From the NCBI GenBank assembly GCA_964621225.1, contig CAZULK010000059.1, positions 1 through 14,725 of the forward strand: 14,725 bases of DNA. The letters run 5' to 3'. Source of the stretch: CAYNUJ01 sp964621225. Lineage in GTDB: Bacteria; Bacteroidota; Ignavibacteria; Ignavibacteriales; Melioribacteraceae. Under the pieces are notes generated by a model that saw only the letters and a program-made list of their open reading frames with translations, had not been told where the DNA came from and searched no databases. The translations under genes and the position numbers were made by a program. Shown here in pieces: positions 1 to 7,277 of the stretch (the first letter of the stretch is position 1; every line of letters starts with the position of its first letter).

Positions 1-201
1 CAAATTCATAAATTTAAATCGAGAGCACAATTGTATATGATGTGTGCTGCCATTTCTTTGGATTCAATGGAGTACTATTCACTTTGCGATAAATTACCTT
101 CGGGATTTAAAGAATATCTTAAAGGAAATGAGATTACAATCGATCCGTTCGATTTGTTACTTTATACAATGGTAAAGAATTTGGGAAACAATAAGAGATG
201 A
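1..201 (+). CDS. 3' end of an unidentified protein (5' end outside window)
   Basis: Frame 1 is open from the first base to a TGA at 199-201 and gives the last 66 residues of a protein, ending in KNLGNNKR. The reading frame is believable because its TGA overlaps the ATG of the KDPG aldolase gene (ATGA at 198-201), a typical translationally coupled junction. The fragment is mostly polar and helical-looking, with a two-cysteine stretch (MMCAAISLD...SLCDK) and no motif I can place. By position it may be another uronate-pathway enzyme (an isomerase, epimerase or dehydrogenase would fit), but that is inference from context only. I do not recognise the family. Confidence 0.7.
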   Translation, partial: QIHKFKSRAQLYMMCAAISLDSMEYYSLCDKLPSGFKEYLKGNEITIDPFDLLLYTMVKNLGNNKR

Positions 202-845
202 GTAAAATGAAAGAAGAACTATTAAAGAAATTATTGGACAATAAAGTATTTGCGGTGCTTCGAATAGTTGATGCGAATAAGGCATTGAATATTGTTGAAG
301 CAATATTAAAAGGTGGTGTGAAGAATATAGAATTCACTATGTCTTCCGATAAACCTCTTGAATGCTTGGAAAATGTTTCAAAAGAATTCCAAGGAGAGGG
401 GATTTTCGGAATGGGTTCAAATAGATGCAAAGAAGATGTGATTTCGGCTGTGGATCATGGAGCGCAATTTATAGTATCCCCTATTCTTAAGGAAGAAATT
501 ATCACGGCCAGCAAAGAAAAAGATGTGCCTGTTTTTTCGGGAGCCTTTTCACCAACAGAAATATTAACTGCATCGGAACTGGGCTCGGATGTGGTTAAAG
601 TTTTCCCTGCCGATATTTTGGGAATGAAATATTTCAAAGCAATATTGGCTCCCATGCCGGATTTGAAAATTATGCCGACCGGAGGCGTGTCCTTAACTAA
701 TGCAGGAGAATGGCTGAAGGCGGGTGCGTGTGCCGTTGGTATAGGTTCGGCTTTAATAGATAATAAAGCAATATCGGAAGGAAACTATTCCGTATTGACG
801 GAAAATGCTAAAACAATAATGAATTCAGTAAAAATAAATATATAG
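198..845 (+). CDS. eda: 2-dehydro-3-deoxy-phosphogluconate (KDPG) aldolase
   Basis: A 215-residue class I aldolase, the usual length for the KDPG/KHG aldolase family. It splits KDPG into pyruvate and glyceraldehyde-3-phosphate, the last step of uronate breakdown, in the cytoplasm. Visible family marks are R22 (VFAVLRI), the catalytic acid/base E45 (IEFTMSS), the Schiff-base lysine K134 in VKVFPAD, and the phosphate-binding PTGGVS loop at 160-165. Two family loops are altered: the usual GAGTV reads GMGSN (71-75), and the usual PGIST-like stretch reads SGAFSPTE. The ATG at 198 overlaps the upstream stop; a second in-frame ATG at 207 is an alternative start. The KDG kinase gene follows after 8 bases, which strengthens the call over 2-dehydro-3-deoxy-6-phosphogalactonate or other aldol substrates. 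Confidence 0.9.
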   Translation: MSKMKEELLKKLLDNKVFAVLRIVDANKALNIVEAILKGGVKNIEFTMSSDKPLECLENVSKEFQGEGIFGMGSNRCKEDVISAVDHGAQFIVSPILKEEIITASKEKDVPVFSGAFSPTEILTASELGSDVVKVFPADILGMKYFKAILAPMPDLKIMPTGGVSLTNAGEWLKAGACAVGIGSALIDNKAISEGNYSVLTENAKTIMNSVKINI

Positions 846-853
846 GAGATTCG

Positions 854-1885
854 ATGAAAAAGGTAGTTACTTTTGGGGAAATAATGTTAAGACTTTCCAC
901 GCCCGGCTATTCAAGGTTTGTGCAAAGTAACACTTTCGACGTAACCTATGGCGGAGGAGAAGCAAATGTTGCAACATCACTTGCAAACTATGGATTGGAT
1001 GCGACGTTTGTTACAAAATTACCGAAACATGAAATTGGTCAAGCGGCAGTAAACCATTTAAGGAGATTCGGAGTTAATACCGATTTTATTGTACGCGGAG
1101 GCGATCGTATTGGAATTTATTTCTTGGAAACTGGAGCTTCGCAAAGAGCTTCCAAAGTTGTTTACGACAGGGCAAATTCTGCAATTTGCAATGCCGAACC
1201 AAACGAATTCGATTGGAATAAAATTTTTGAAGGTAAAGATTGGTTCCATTGGACGGGAATTACCCCGGCGCTGGGGAAAAATGCTCAAGCGGCACTTAAA
1301 GAAGCTTGTGTTGTTGCGAAAGATAAAGGATTGACAATTAGCGTTGATCTTAACTTCCGTAAAAAAATGTGGACAAGCGAAGAAGCCCAAGCGGTGATGA
1401 AACCATTGATGCAATATGTTGATGTTTGCATTGCCAATGAAGAGGATGCCGAGAAAAGTCTTGGAATGAAAGCCGGAACAACCAATGTGGATAAAGGCGA
1501 ACTGGACATTGAAGGATATTTTGAATTAGCGAAGAAGCTAAAGCAAACATATGATTTTAAAGCTGTTGCTATTACTTTGAGAGAAAGTCATTCAGCTTCA
1601 CGGAATGGATGGAGCGCCTTACTTCACGACGATAAGGATTGCGTTCAACCATATCGTTCCAGACAATACGATATTAATATAGTGGATAGAGTTGGTGGTG
1701 GAGATTCATTCGCAGGAGGATTAATTTACGGACTATTATCTAAAAATAATTCGAAAGAAGCTCTGGAATTTGCTGTTGCGGCTTCTTGCCTCAAGCAAAC
1801 AATTCCCGGCGACTTTAACCACGTTTCTACCGAAGAAGTTGAAAAACTTGCTGCCGGAGGTGGCTCCGGTAGGGTAGAAAGATAA
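854..1885 (+). CDS. kdgK: 2-dehydro-3-deoxygluconate (KDG) kinase, PfkB family
   Basis: A 343-residue sugar kinase of the PfkB/ribokinase family that phosphorylates KDG to KDPG with ATP in the cytoplasm. The N-terminal family signature is GGGEANVATSLANYG (33-47). The C-terminal signature is DRVGGGDSFAGGL (278-290), in which D284 is the expected catalytic base and the glycines form the anion hole. SVDLNFRKKMW (163-173) and ANEEDAE (194-200) match the KDG kinase subgroup, where NFR-type residues contact the substrate or nucleotide. The ATG has a GGAG ribosome site 8-9 bases upstream and lies 8 bases after the aldolase stop. The C-terminal tail (GGGSGRVER) looks disordered. The kinase-aldolase pairing makes KDG the likely substrate rather than fructose or ribose. 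Confidence 0.92.
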   Translation: MKKVVTFGEIMLRLSTPGYSRFVQSNTFDVTYGGGEANVATSLANYGLDATFVTKLPKHEIGQAAVNHLRRFGVNTDFIVRGGDRIGIYFLETGASQRASKVVYDRANSAICNAEPNEFDWNKIFEGKDWFHWTGITPALGKNAQAALKEACVVAKDKGLTISVDLNFRKKMWTSEEAQAVMKPLMQYVDVCIANEEDAEKSLGMKAGTTNVDKGELDIEGYFELAKKLKQTYDFKAVAITLRESHSASRNGWSALLHDDKDCVQPYRSRQYDINIVDRVGGGDSFAGGLIYGLLSKNNSKEALEFAVAASCLKQTIPGDFNHVSTEEVEKLAAGGGSGRVER

Positions 1886-1902
1886 TTTTATAAGGAGTTA
1901 TC

Positions 1903-2616
1903 ATGTTTAAACCAATAGAAGAAAGGTTACCGATTAAAGCTATAATCTCTAAGCAGATTGAGGAGGCTATTCTCAGCAAACAATTTTTACCCGATGAAAA
2001 ATTGCCTTCGGAAAATGAATTGGCTGCGCAGTTTAGTGCTTCGAGGACTTCGGTTAGAGAAGCAATTCAAAATCTTGCCGCACAAGGCTTAATAAGAGTG
2101 GAGAAAGGCAAAGGAATATTTGTCAATCACATTACTTCGGATACTGTTGTTACACCTATGGCTAAGTATCTGCGCTTGAAATTGGACAGAAATTATGTGC
2201 TCGATTTGGTGCATGCAAGACAAATTCTTGAACCTGCAATTGCCAGGGAAGCAGCCTTAAATCATAGAGAGAAGGATATCGAAGTGCTGGAGAATGCCTT
2301 AATCAAATTGGAAGAATCCACGGGCGGTTATGAAGAATTAGCTCAATTGGATATGGAATTTCATCAGGATTTAGCCCGCGCAACCAGAAATATTGTTGTG
2401 CCGATGTTATTAAAACCTATTCATGCATTACTCCCGGATCTTAAATCTACAGTTTACGCTAATGTTGATGAAGCAAAAGAGTCCGCGGTTCTGTGGCACG
2501 GAAAAATACTTGAAGAAATTAAAAACAGAAACGGAGATGGCGCAGCTGCAAAAATGTTAGAACACTTGAAGATTGCAGAACGTCACGCGGAAATGATCTT
2601 AAAGAAAAACAAATAA
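1903..2616 (+). CDS. GntR family transcriptional regulator, FadR/FCD subfamily
   Basis: A 237-residue regulator with an N-terminal winged helix (about 10-75, including SASRTSVREAIQNLAAQGLI and the wing RVEKGKGIFV) and a C-terminal all-helical FCD ligand-binding domain (about 95-233). The FCD metal-site pattern is visible as D150, H154 (DMEFH), H199 (WHGKI) and H221 (HLKIAERH). Members of this subfamily (UxuR, ExuR, LldR and similar) sense small carboxylates or uronate intermediates. Placed between kdgK and the SDR gene, it most likely represses this operon and is released by a pathway intermediate such as KDG or KDPG; the ligand is inferred. The operon promoter and its operator lie upstream of the window, so no binding site can be shown. 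A strong AAGGAG site precedes the ATG. Confidence 0.9.
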   Translation: MFKPIEERLPIKAIISKQIEEAILSKQFLPDEKLPSENELAAQFSASRTSVREAIQNLAAQGLIRVEKGKGIFVNHITSDTVVTPMAKYLRLKLDRNYVLDLVHARQILEPAIAREAALNHREKDIEVLENALIKLEESTGGYEELAQLDMEFHQDLARATRNIVVPMLLKPIHALLPDLKSTVYANVDEAKESAVLWHGKILEEIKNRNGDGAAAKMLEHLKIAERHAEMILKKNK

Positions 2617-2655
2617 GTTTAAACTAATTCATAATAAAAAAAACTGGAGGAAAAA

Positions 2656-3411
2656 ATGGCAAATTTAGAAGGAAAAGTAGCATTTGTTACAGGCGGTGCA
2701 AGAGATATCGGTAGAGAAGTATCTCTTAAGTTGGCTAGACTTGGTGCATCTGTTTGTATTAATTATTACGATAATCCCGATGATGCCGAAGAAACATTGA
2801 AGATGATAAACGAATTTGGCGGCAAAGCCATCATTTTCCAAGGCGATATGACAAAGGACGAGGATATTGAACGCGGTATTAAAGATTGCCAAAATGCATT
2901 CGGAGATAAAATTGATATTCTTGTTAATGTCGCTGGTGGCTTGGTAGGAAGAAAAACATTGGACGAAATGGACTGGGAATTCTGGAACTTCCTGCTAACA
3001 TTGAACTTAGGTACAGTATTTAAAGTTACTAAAGCTGTTCTTCCTTATATGGGAAAAGGAGGAGCAATTGTAAACTTTTCGTCTCAGGCTGCAAGAGACG
3101 GTGGTGGTCCGGGCGCTTCGGCATATGCAACTGCTAAAGGCGGTGTATTAACATTCACAAGAAGTATGGCAAAAGAATTAGGTCCTAAGGGAATAAGAGT
3201 TAATTGCGTTTCCCCGGGTATGATAAATACTACCTTCCACGATAAATTCACAAAACCGGAAGTTCGCGAAAAAGTAGCTGCTGCTACCCCATTGCGCAGA
3301 GAAGGTGAAGCATACGAAGTTGCAGACTTGGTAGCTTATTTGGCATCCGACGAAGCTTCGTTTATCACCGGAGCCAGCGTTGAAATTAATGGTGGATTGT
3401 ACTTTATCTAA
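2656..3411 (+). CDS. SDR oxidoreductase, probable DEH reductase (DEH to KDG)
   Basis: A 251-residue classical short-chain dehydrogenase. The Rossmann glycine motif is TGGARDIG (12-19), N117 sits in LTLNLG, and the catalytic set is S142/S143 with Y157 and K161 (YATAK). In alginate pathways a reductase of this family turns 4-deoxy-L-erythro-5-hexoseulose uronate (DEH) into KDG with NAD(P)H. From memory, the features AGGLVGR (93-99), AARDGGGPGA (145-154) and the TTFH segment (192-195) resemble the Sphingomonas DEH reductase A1-R more than KduD, which also usually travels with kduI, absent here. After beta-strand 2 the chain reads INYYDN with no obvious arginine for the NADP phosphate, so NADH use is possible. 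The gene has a GGAGG site and lies directly upstream of the oligoalginate lyase gene. Confidence 0.85.
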   Translation: MANLEGKVAFVTGGARDIGREVSLKLARLGASVCINYYDNPDDAEETLKMINEFGGKAIIFQGDMTKDEDIERGIKDCQNAFGDKIDILVNVAGGLVGRKTLDEMDWEFWNFLLTLNLGTVFKVTKAVLPYMGKGGAIVNFSSQAARDGGGPGASAYATAKGGVLTFTRSMAKELGPKGIRVNCVSPGMINTTFHDKFTKPEVREKVAAATPLRREGEAYEVADLVAYLASDEASFITGASVEINGGLYFI

Positions 3412-3422
3412 AAGGGAAACTT

Positions 3423-5606
3423 ATGTATAAAAAATTATTTGTAGTATTTATAGTGTTTTCGATGGCTGCGGTTTTTGCACAACGCAGCCATCCGAATTTA
3501 ATTCTAACAAAAAGTGCTGTTGAGGAAATCAAGAGTAATTTGGGAAACTACCCGGTCTTCGATCGTTCGGTGGAATTGGCAAAGGAATTTGTCGGAAAAG
3601 CATTGAACTCAAAAATGGATGTACCTTGGCCCAAAGATGCGGGTGGTGGATATACCCACGAAAGACACAAACAAAATTACAACGAAATGTATTTTGCCGG
3701 TATTCTGTATCAAATAACCGGCCAAGTTAAGTATGCAAAATTTATTGAGGAAATGCTCGATAAATATGCCGAAATGTATCCGAAACTGGGTAAACACCCC
3801 GAAGGAAAGAAACAACATCCGGGTAGGTTATTTTGGCAAAGTCTAAATGAAACCGTTTGGTTGTTGCATACTATTCAAGCTTATGACTGTATTTACGATT
3901 GGCTTCCTCAAGAGAAGAGAGCCCTTTACGAAAAGAACATATTCCGTCCTATGACCAAGTTCTTTGTGGAAGAATGTACAGAGGAATTCGACAGAATTCA
4001 CAATCATGGAACTTGGATTGTAGCTGCCGTAGGCATGGCGGGATTTGTATTGGAAGATGAACAGTTGGTTAAAATGTCTCTGAAGGGTTCACATCTAGAT
4101 GGAAAGAGTGGATTCCTTGCACAAATGGATCAACTGTTTTCTCCCGACGGCTATTATACAGAAGGCGGGTATTATGCAAGATATGCGTTATGGCCTTTCT
4201 TTATTTACGCAGAAGTATTAAACAATAATCTGCCGGAATTAAAGATTTATGCAAAGAGAGATTCCATATTGAAGAAAGCATTTTATTCCGCACTCCAAGT
4301 TACTTATACCAACGGGGAATTCATTCCGATAAACGATGCATTAAAAGAAAAAACTTGGTTGACTGAAGAATTGATAATAGCCGAAAATTTTGTCTATGCT
4401 CATTACGATCATGATCCACATTTGCTCTATTTGGCTAATCTACATAACAAAGTTACGCTTTCGGGTCCCGGCTTAGAAATGGCTAAAGCTATTGCGGAAA
4501 CTAAAGACATTCCGACGTTTAATTGGAAAAGCGTTGAATATACCGATGGCCCGGAAGGTAAAGGAGGAGGAGTTGGTATACTCCGGTTCGGTGATCCTAG
4601 CGATCAGGAATTGGCAATGATGAAATATGGTACACATGGTTTATCCCATGGTCATTTCGATAAATTGCAATTCCTTTTTTACGATCAAGGTCGTGAAATA
4701 ATTCAAGATTATGGCGCTGCCCGATTTTTGAATGTTGTTCAAAAATGGGGTGGAAGATACTTGCCTGAAAACAATACATGGGCAAAACAAACTGTTGCCC
4801 ACAATACATTGGTTGTAGACGGGAAATCACAATATAATGGTTCGAGAAAAGAATCGGAAAAGCATCATTCAGACAGATATGCTTTCAGTGCAGATGACCC
4901 CGATTTTCAGTATATGTCTGCTAAAGAAAATAATGCATATCCGGGTGTGAAGATGCATAGAACCGTATCTCTGGTAAACGATGAAAAGCTTGATAAGCCC
5001 GTAGTAGTTGATGTTTACAGAGTAGAATCAAAGGATAACCATCAATACGATTTACCGTTTTATTATATGGGGCATTTCATTGATGCAAACTTTGATTACA
5101 CTCCTTATACTTCTCAATTACAGAAAATGGGAGATAAGAACGGCTACCAACATTTATGGAAAATAGCAGAAGGCAAGCCGGGCGGTAACATGCACTTTAC
5201 TTGGTTAAACGGAGAACGGTTTTATTCGGTTATCAGTAATACGGATGAAAATTCGGAAGTAATTTTCACTATGATTGGTGCTTCCGATCCGAAATTTAAT
5301 TTAAGAAATGATCAAGGGTTTATTATCAGAAGAAAAGGAAGTAGTATTACTTTCGTAAATATTCTTCAGCCTCATGGCATTTTCAATCCTACTCAGGAAT
5401 TTACTATTGATTCGTATCCTTCAATAGAAAAGATCGATGTTCTTCGCTCCGACGATAACTATACGATAGTTAATATTTCGGGTAAAAAGAATATTGATTG
5501 GACATTGGCAATATGCAACAACAATCCTGAGAAGAATATTAAACATGAAGTAACAATAGAAAATAAAATATATAAATGGACCGGACCGGTTCAAATAATA
5601 AAATAG
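3423..5606 (+). CDS. Oligoalginate lyase, polysaccharide lyase family 17 type, exported
   Basis: A 727-residue exported lyase expected to release unsaturated monouronates from the ends of alginate oligomers. Residues 1-19 form a Sec signal peptide (MYKK, a hydrophobic stretch, then VFA before QR). An (alpha/alpha) barrel alginate-lyase domain (about 25-350) holds the N194-H195 pair (HNHGTW) and Y251 (EGGYYARY). A heparinase II/III-like beta domain (about 380-720) holds HGLSHGHFDK (405-414) and Y446 in GGRYLPENNTW, followed by AKQTVAHNTLVVD. The spacing of N194, H195, Y251 and Y446 agrees closely with the catalytic Asn, His and two Tyr of the studied PL17 enzyme Alg17c, as I recall it. The protein has no lipobox and is likely periplasmic. 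It is the key evidence that alginate is the substrate of this operon. Confidence 0.9.
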   Translation: MYKKLFVVFIVFSMAAVFAQRSHPNLILTKSAVEEIKSNLGNYPVFDRSVELAKEFVGKALNSKMDVPWPKDAGGGYTHERHKQNYNEMYFAGILYQITGQVKYAKFIEEMLDKYAEMYPKLGKHPEGKKQHPGRLFWQSLNETVWLLHTIQAYDCIYDWLPQEKRALYEKNIFRPMTKFFVEECTEEFDRIHNHGTWIVAAVGMAGFVLEDEQLVKMSLKGSHLDGKSGFLAQMDQLFSPDGYYTEGGYYARYALWPFFIYAEVLNNNLPELKIYAKRDSILKKAFYSALQVTYTNGEFIPINDALKEKTWLTEELIIAENFVYAHYDHDPHLLYLANLHNKVTLSGPGLEMAKAIAETKDIPTFNWKSVEYTDGPEGKGGGVGILRFGDPSDQELAMMKYGTHGLSHGHFDKLQFLFYDQGREIIQDYGAARFLNVVQKWGGRYLPENNTWAKQTVAHNTLVVDGKSQYNGSRKESEKHHSDRYAFSADDPDFQYMSAKENNAYPGVKMHRTVSLVNDEKLDKPVVVDVYRVESKDNHQYDLPFYYMGHFIDANFDYTPYTSQLQKMGDKNGYQHLWKIAEGKPGGNMHFTWLNGERFYSVISNTDENSEVIFTMIGASDPKFNLRNDQGFIIRRKGSSITFVNILQPHGIFNPTQEFTIDSYPSIEKIDVLRSDDNYTIVNISGKKNIDWTLAICNNNPEKNIKHEVTIENKIYKWTGPVQIIK

Positions 5607-5619
5607 CAAAGGAGACAAT

Positions 5620-5988
5620 ATGAAAGCCGAAAGTAAAAAATTCATAGAAGTTAACAAAATGGAATGGGAACCTGTTGTTTCCGGTTTGAAAAGAAAGATT
5701 ATGGGTTACAACGACGAAATAATGATGGTACAAGTTCATTTTGAAACCGGTGGTATAGGCGCAAATCATACACACAGACATTCTCAAACCACCTATGTAG
5801 TTAGCGGAAGATTCGAAGTTAATATCGACGGCGAAACTAAGGTGCTGGGACCCGGAGATGGATTTTACGTTGCGCCACATAAAGATCATGGAGCTACCTG
5901 CTTGGAGGAAGGAATACTGATAGATGTATTTTCTCCGGTAAGGGAAGATTTTCTTGAAGGTGATGCCGGTTATCAGGAAACCAAATAA
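5620..5988 (+). CDS. kdgF: KdgF-type cupin, unsaturated monouronate linearising enzyme
   Basis: A 122-residue single-domain cupin without a signal peptide, so cytoplasmic. KdgF enzymes catalyse ring opening of 4,5-unsaturated monouronates from pectin or alginate to the linear keto forms (DEH for alginate). The metal-binding cupin motif is HTHRHSQTTYVVSG (50-63), offering H50, H52, H54 and Q56, and the second motif contributes H90 in APHKDHGA. The segment LIDVFSPVREDF (100-111) carries the D-x-F-x3-R pattern (D102, F104, R108) that is functionally important in known KdgF proteins. It sits between the lyase that makes its substrate and the transporter, with a GGAG site upstream. A generic regulatory cupin is the alternative, but the C-terminal motif and the location favour KdgF. 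Confidence 0.87.
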   Translation: MKAESKKFIEVNKMEWEPVVSGLKRKIMGYNDEIMMVQVHFETGGIGANHTHRHSQTTYVVSGRFEVNIDGETKVLGPGDGFYVAPHKDHGATCLEEGILIDVFSPVREDFLEGDAGYQETK

Positions 5989-5997
5989 GGAGATATT

Positions 5998-7269
5998 ATG
6001 AAAGTAAAAGGATTAAGGTGGTGGATAATTGGATTGATATTCTTAGCTACTATCATTAATTATATCGATCGAAGCACTCTTTCGTTGATGTGGCCAAGTA
6101 TTTCCAAAGACTTGGGAATGACAAAAAACGATTACGCTTTCATTTTAAATGTATTCATGGTTGCTTATGCAATTGGTCAAATGCTTTCGGGAAAAGTATT
6201 CGATAAAGTCGGAACAAGAATGGGCTATGTTCTTGCAATTGGACTTTGGGGATTATCCTCGTTTATGCATTCTTTTGCAAGAGGTATAGCTTCTTTCAGC
6301 TTTTTCAGAACTACTTTAGCATTAGGCGAAGCGGGTAACTGGCCGGGTGCTGTAAAAAGCAATGCGGAATGGTTTCCAATTAAAGAACGCGCTACGGCAC
6401 AAGGCATATTTAATGCCGGTGCATCAATGGGTTCAGTAATTGCCCCGCCCTTGATTGCTATTTTATGGGCTGCTTTCGGTTGGCAAATAACCTTCATGAT
6501 TGTTGGTACATTCGGAATGATCTGGTTGATCCCTTGGTTAATTATTAATAAAAAATCTCCGCGTGAACATCCATGGATTACCGAAGAAGAAAAGCAAATG
6601 ATTTTAGACGGGCAACATGAATCGGAAAAATCCGGAGTGGAAACTAAAGGATTATCCATTAGGGAAATCCTTTCTCATCGTGAATCTTGGGCGGTTTTGA
6701 CAGGTAGATTTTTCCTCGAACCAATTTGGTGGTTGTTCGTAGGTTGGATGCCTCTTTACTTAGCCGATGTATACGGATTCAATGTGAAAGAGATTGGATT
6801 TTTTGCATGGGTGCCTTACGTGGGAGCTGCCATCGGTAGTTTGAGCGGCGGTGTTTATGCAGGAAAACAAATGTCGAAAGGAGCATCATTGAACGACGCC
6901 AGAAAAAAAGCAATTACAATTGGTGCTGTGTTAATGTTCCTCGGACTTGTTGCAACAATCCTTTTTGCAAATACTCCTTTGATATTCGTACTTATAGTTG
7001 CGGTTGTATTATTCGGTTTCCAATTTGCAATAGGAAACATACAAACTATTCCAAGCGATTTGTTTACAGGTAAATCTGTTGCGTCCTTAGCGGGATTAGG
7101 CGGATTTGTCGGCGTGTTTGCAGTTATAGTGATGAACTTTTTAGTCCCGATCATTTCCGAGATTTCTTATACACCTATCTTTATTATGATTGCTATATTT
7201 GTTCCTCTCGGAGTATTTTGCATCCACTTTTTTGCAAAGGAAATTAAAGCAGTAGAAGTTAATAAATAG
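5998..7269 (+). CDS. MFS transporter of the anion:cation symporter family, ExuT-like hexuronate uptake
   Basis: A 423-residue major facilitator with about 12 membrane segments and a central cytoplasmic loop (about 184-220, rich in E and K). Near the start, NYIDRST (21-27) gives the D24-R25 pair; the MFS loop motif is GKVFDKVGTRMGY (65-77); and E111 lies in GEAGNWPGAVKS (110-121). These features are shared with hexuronate, glucarate and galactonate symporters (ExuT, GudP, DgoT), where the equivalent Asp, Arg and Glu take part in proton coupling and carboxylate binding. In this operon it most likely imports unsaturated monouronates or DEH made in the periplasm across the inner membrane with protons. 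It has a strong AAGGAG site and lies 9 bases after kdgF. The exact substrate is inferred. Confidence 0.88.
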   Translation: MKVKGLRWWIIGLIFLATIINYIDRSTLSLMWPSISKDLGMTKNDYAFILNVFMVAYAIGQMLSGKVFDKVGTRMGYVLAIGLWGLSSFMHSFARGIASFSFFRTTLALGEAGNWPGAVKSNAEWFPIKERATAQGIFNAGASMGSVIAPPLIAILWAAFGWQITFMIVGTFGMIWLIPWLIINKKSPREHPWITEEEKQMILDGQHESEKSGVETKGLSIREILSHRESWAVLTGRFFLEPIWWLFVGWMPLYLADVYGFNVKEIGFFAWVPYVGAAIGSLSGGVYAGKQMSKGASLNDARKKAITIGAVLMFLGLVATILFANTPLIFVLIVAVVLFGFQFAIGNIQTIPSDLFTGKSVASLAGLGGFVGVFAVIVMNFLVPIISEISYTPIFIMIAIFVPLGVFCIHFFAKEIKAVEVNK

Positions 7270-7277
7270 AATATTAA

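Noticed and set aside
1058..1414. 118-codon open frame on the - strand inside kdgK
   Set aside because: Antisense shadow of a gene with complete PfkB signatures; the translated protein shows no family features.
2617..2624. GTTTAAAC palindrome after the GntR gene as an operator
   Set aside because: An 8-base AT-rich palindrome is expected by chance in this composition, there is no second copy nearby, and it does not resemble the TGGT-N-ACCA type sites usual for FadR-family regulators.
2656..3411. KduD (2-deoxy-gluconate 3-dehydrogenase) as the identity of the SDR
   Set aside because: No kduI partner is present, the operon has a PL17-type alginate lyase, and the AGGLVGR and ARDGGGPGA segments look more like DEH reductases; KduD remains a minor alternative.
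6225..6659. 144-codon open frame on the - strand inside the MFS gene
   Set aside because: It is wholly antisense to a well-supported transporter gene, encodes a low-complexity shadow sequence with no motif, and has no operon context.
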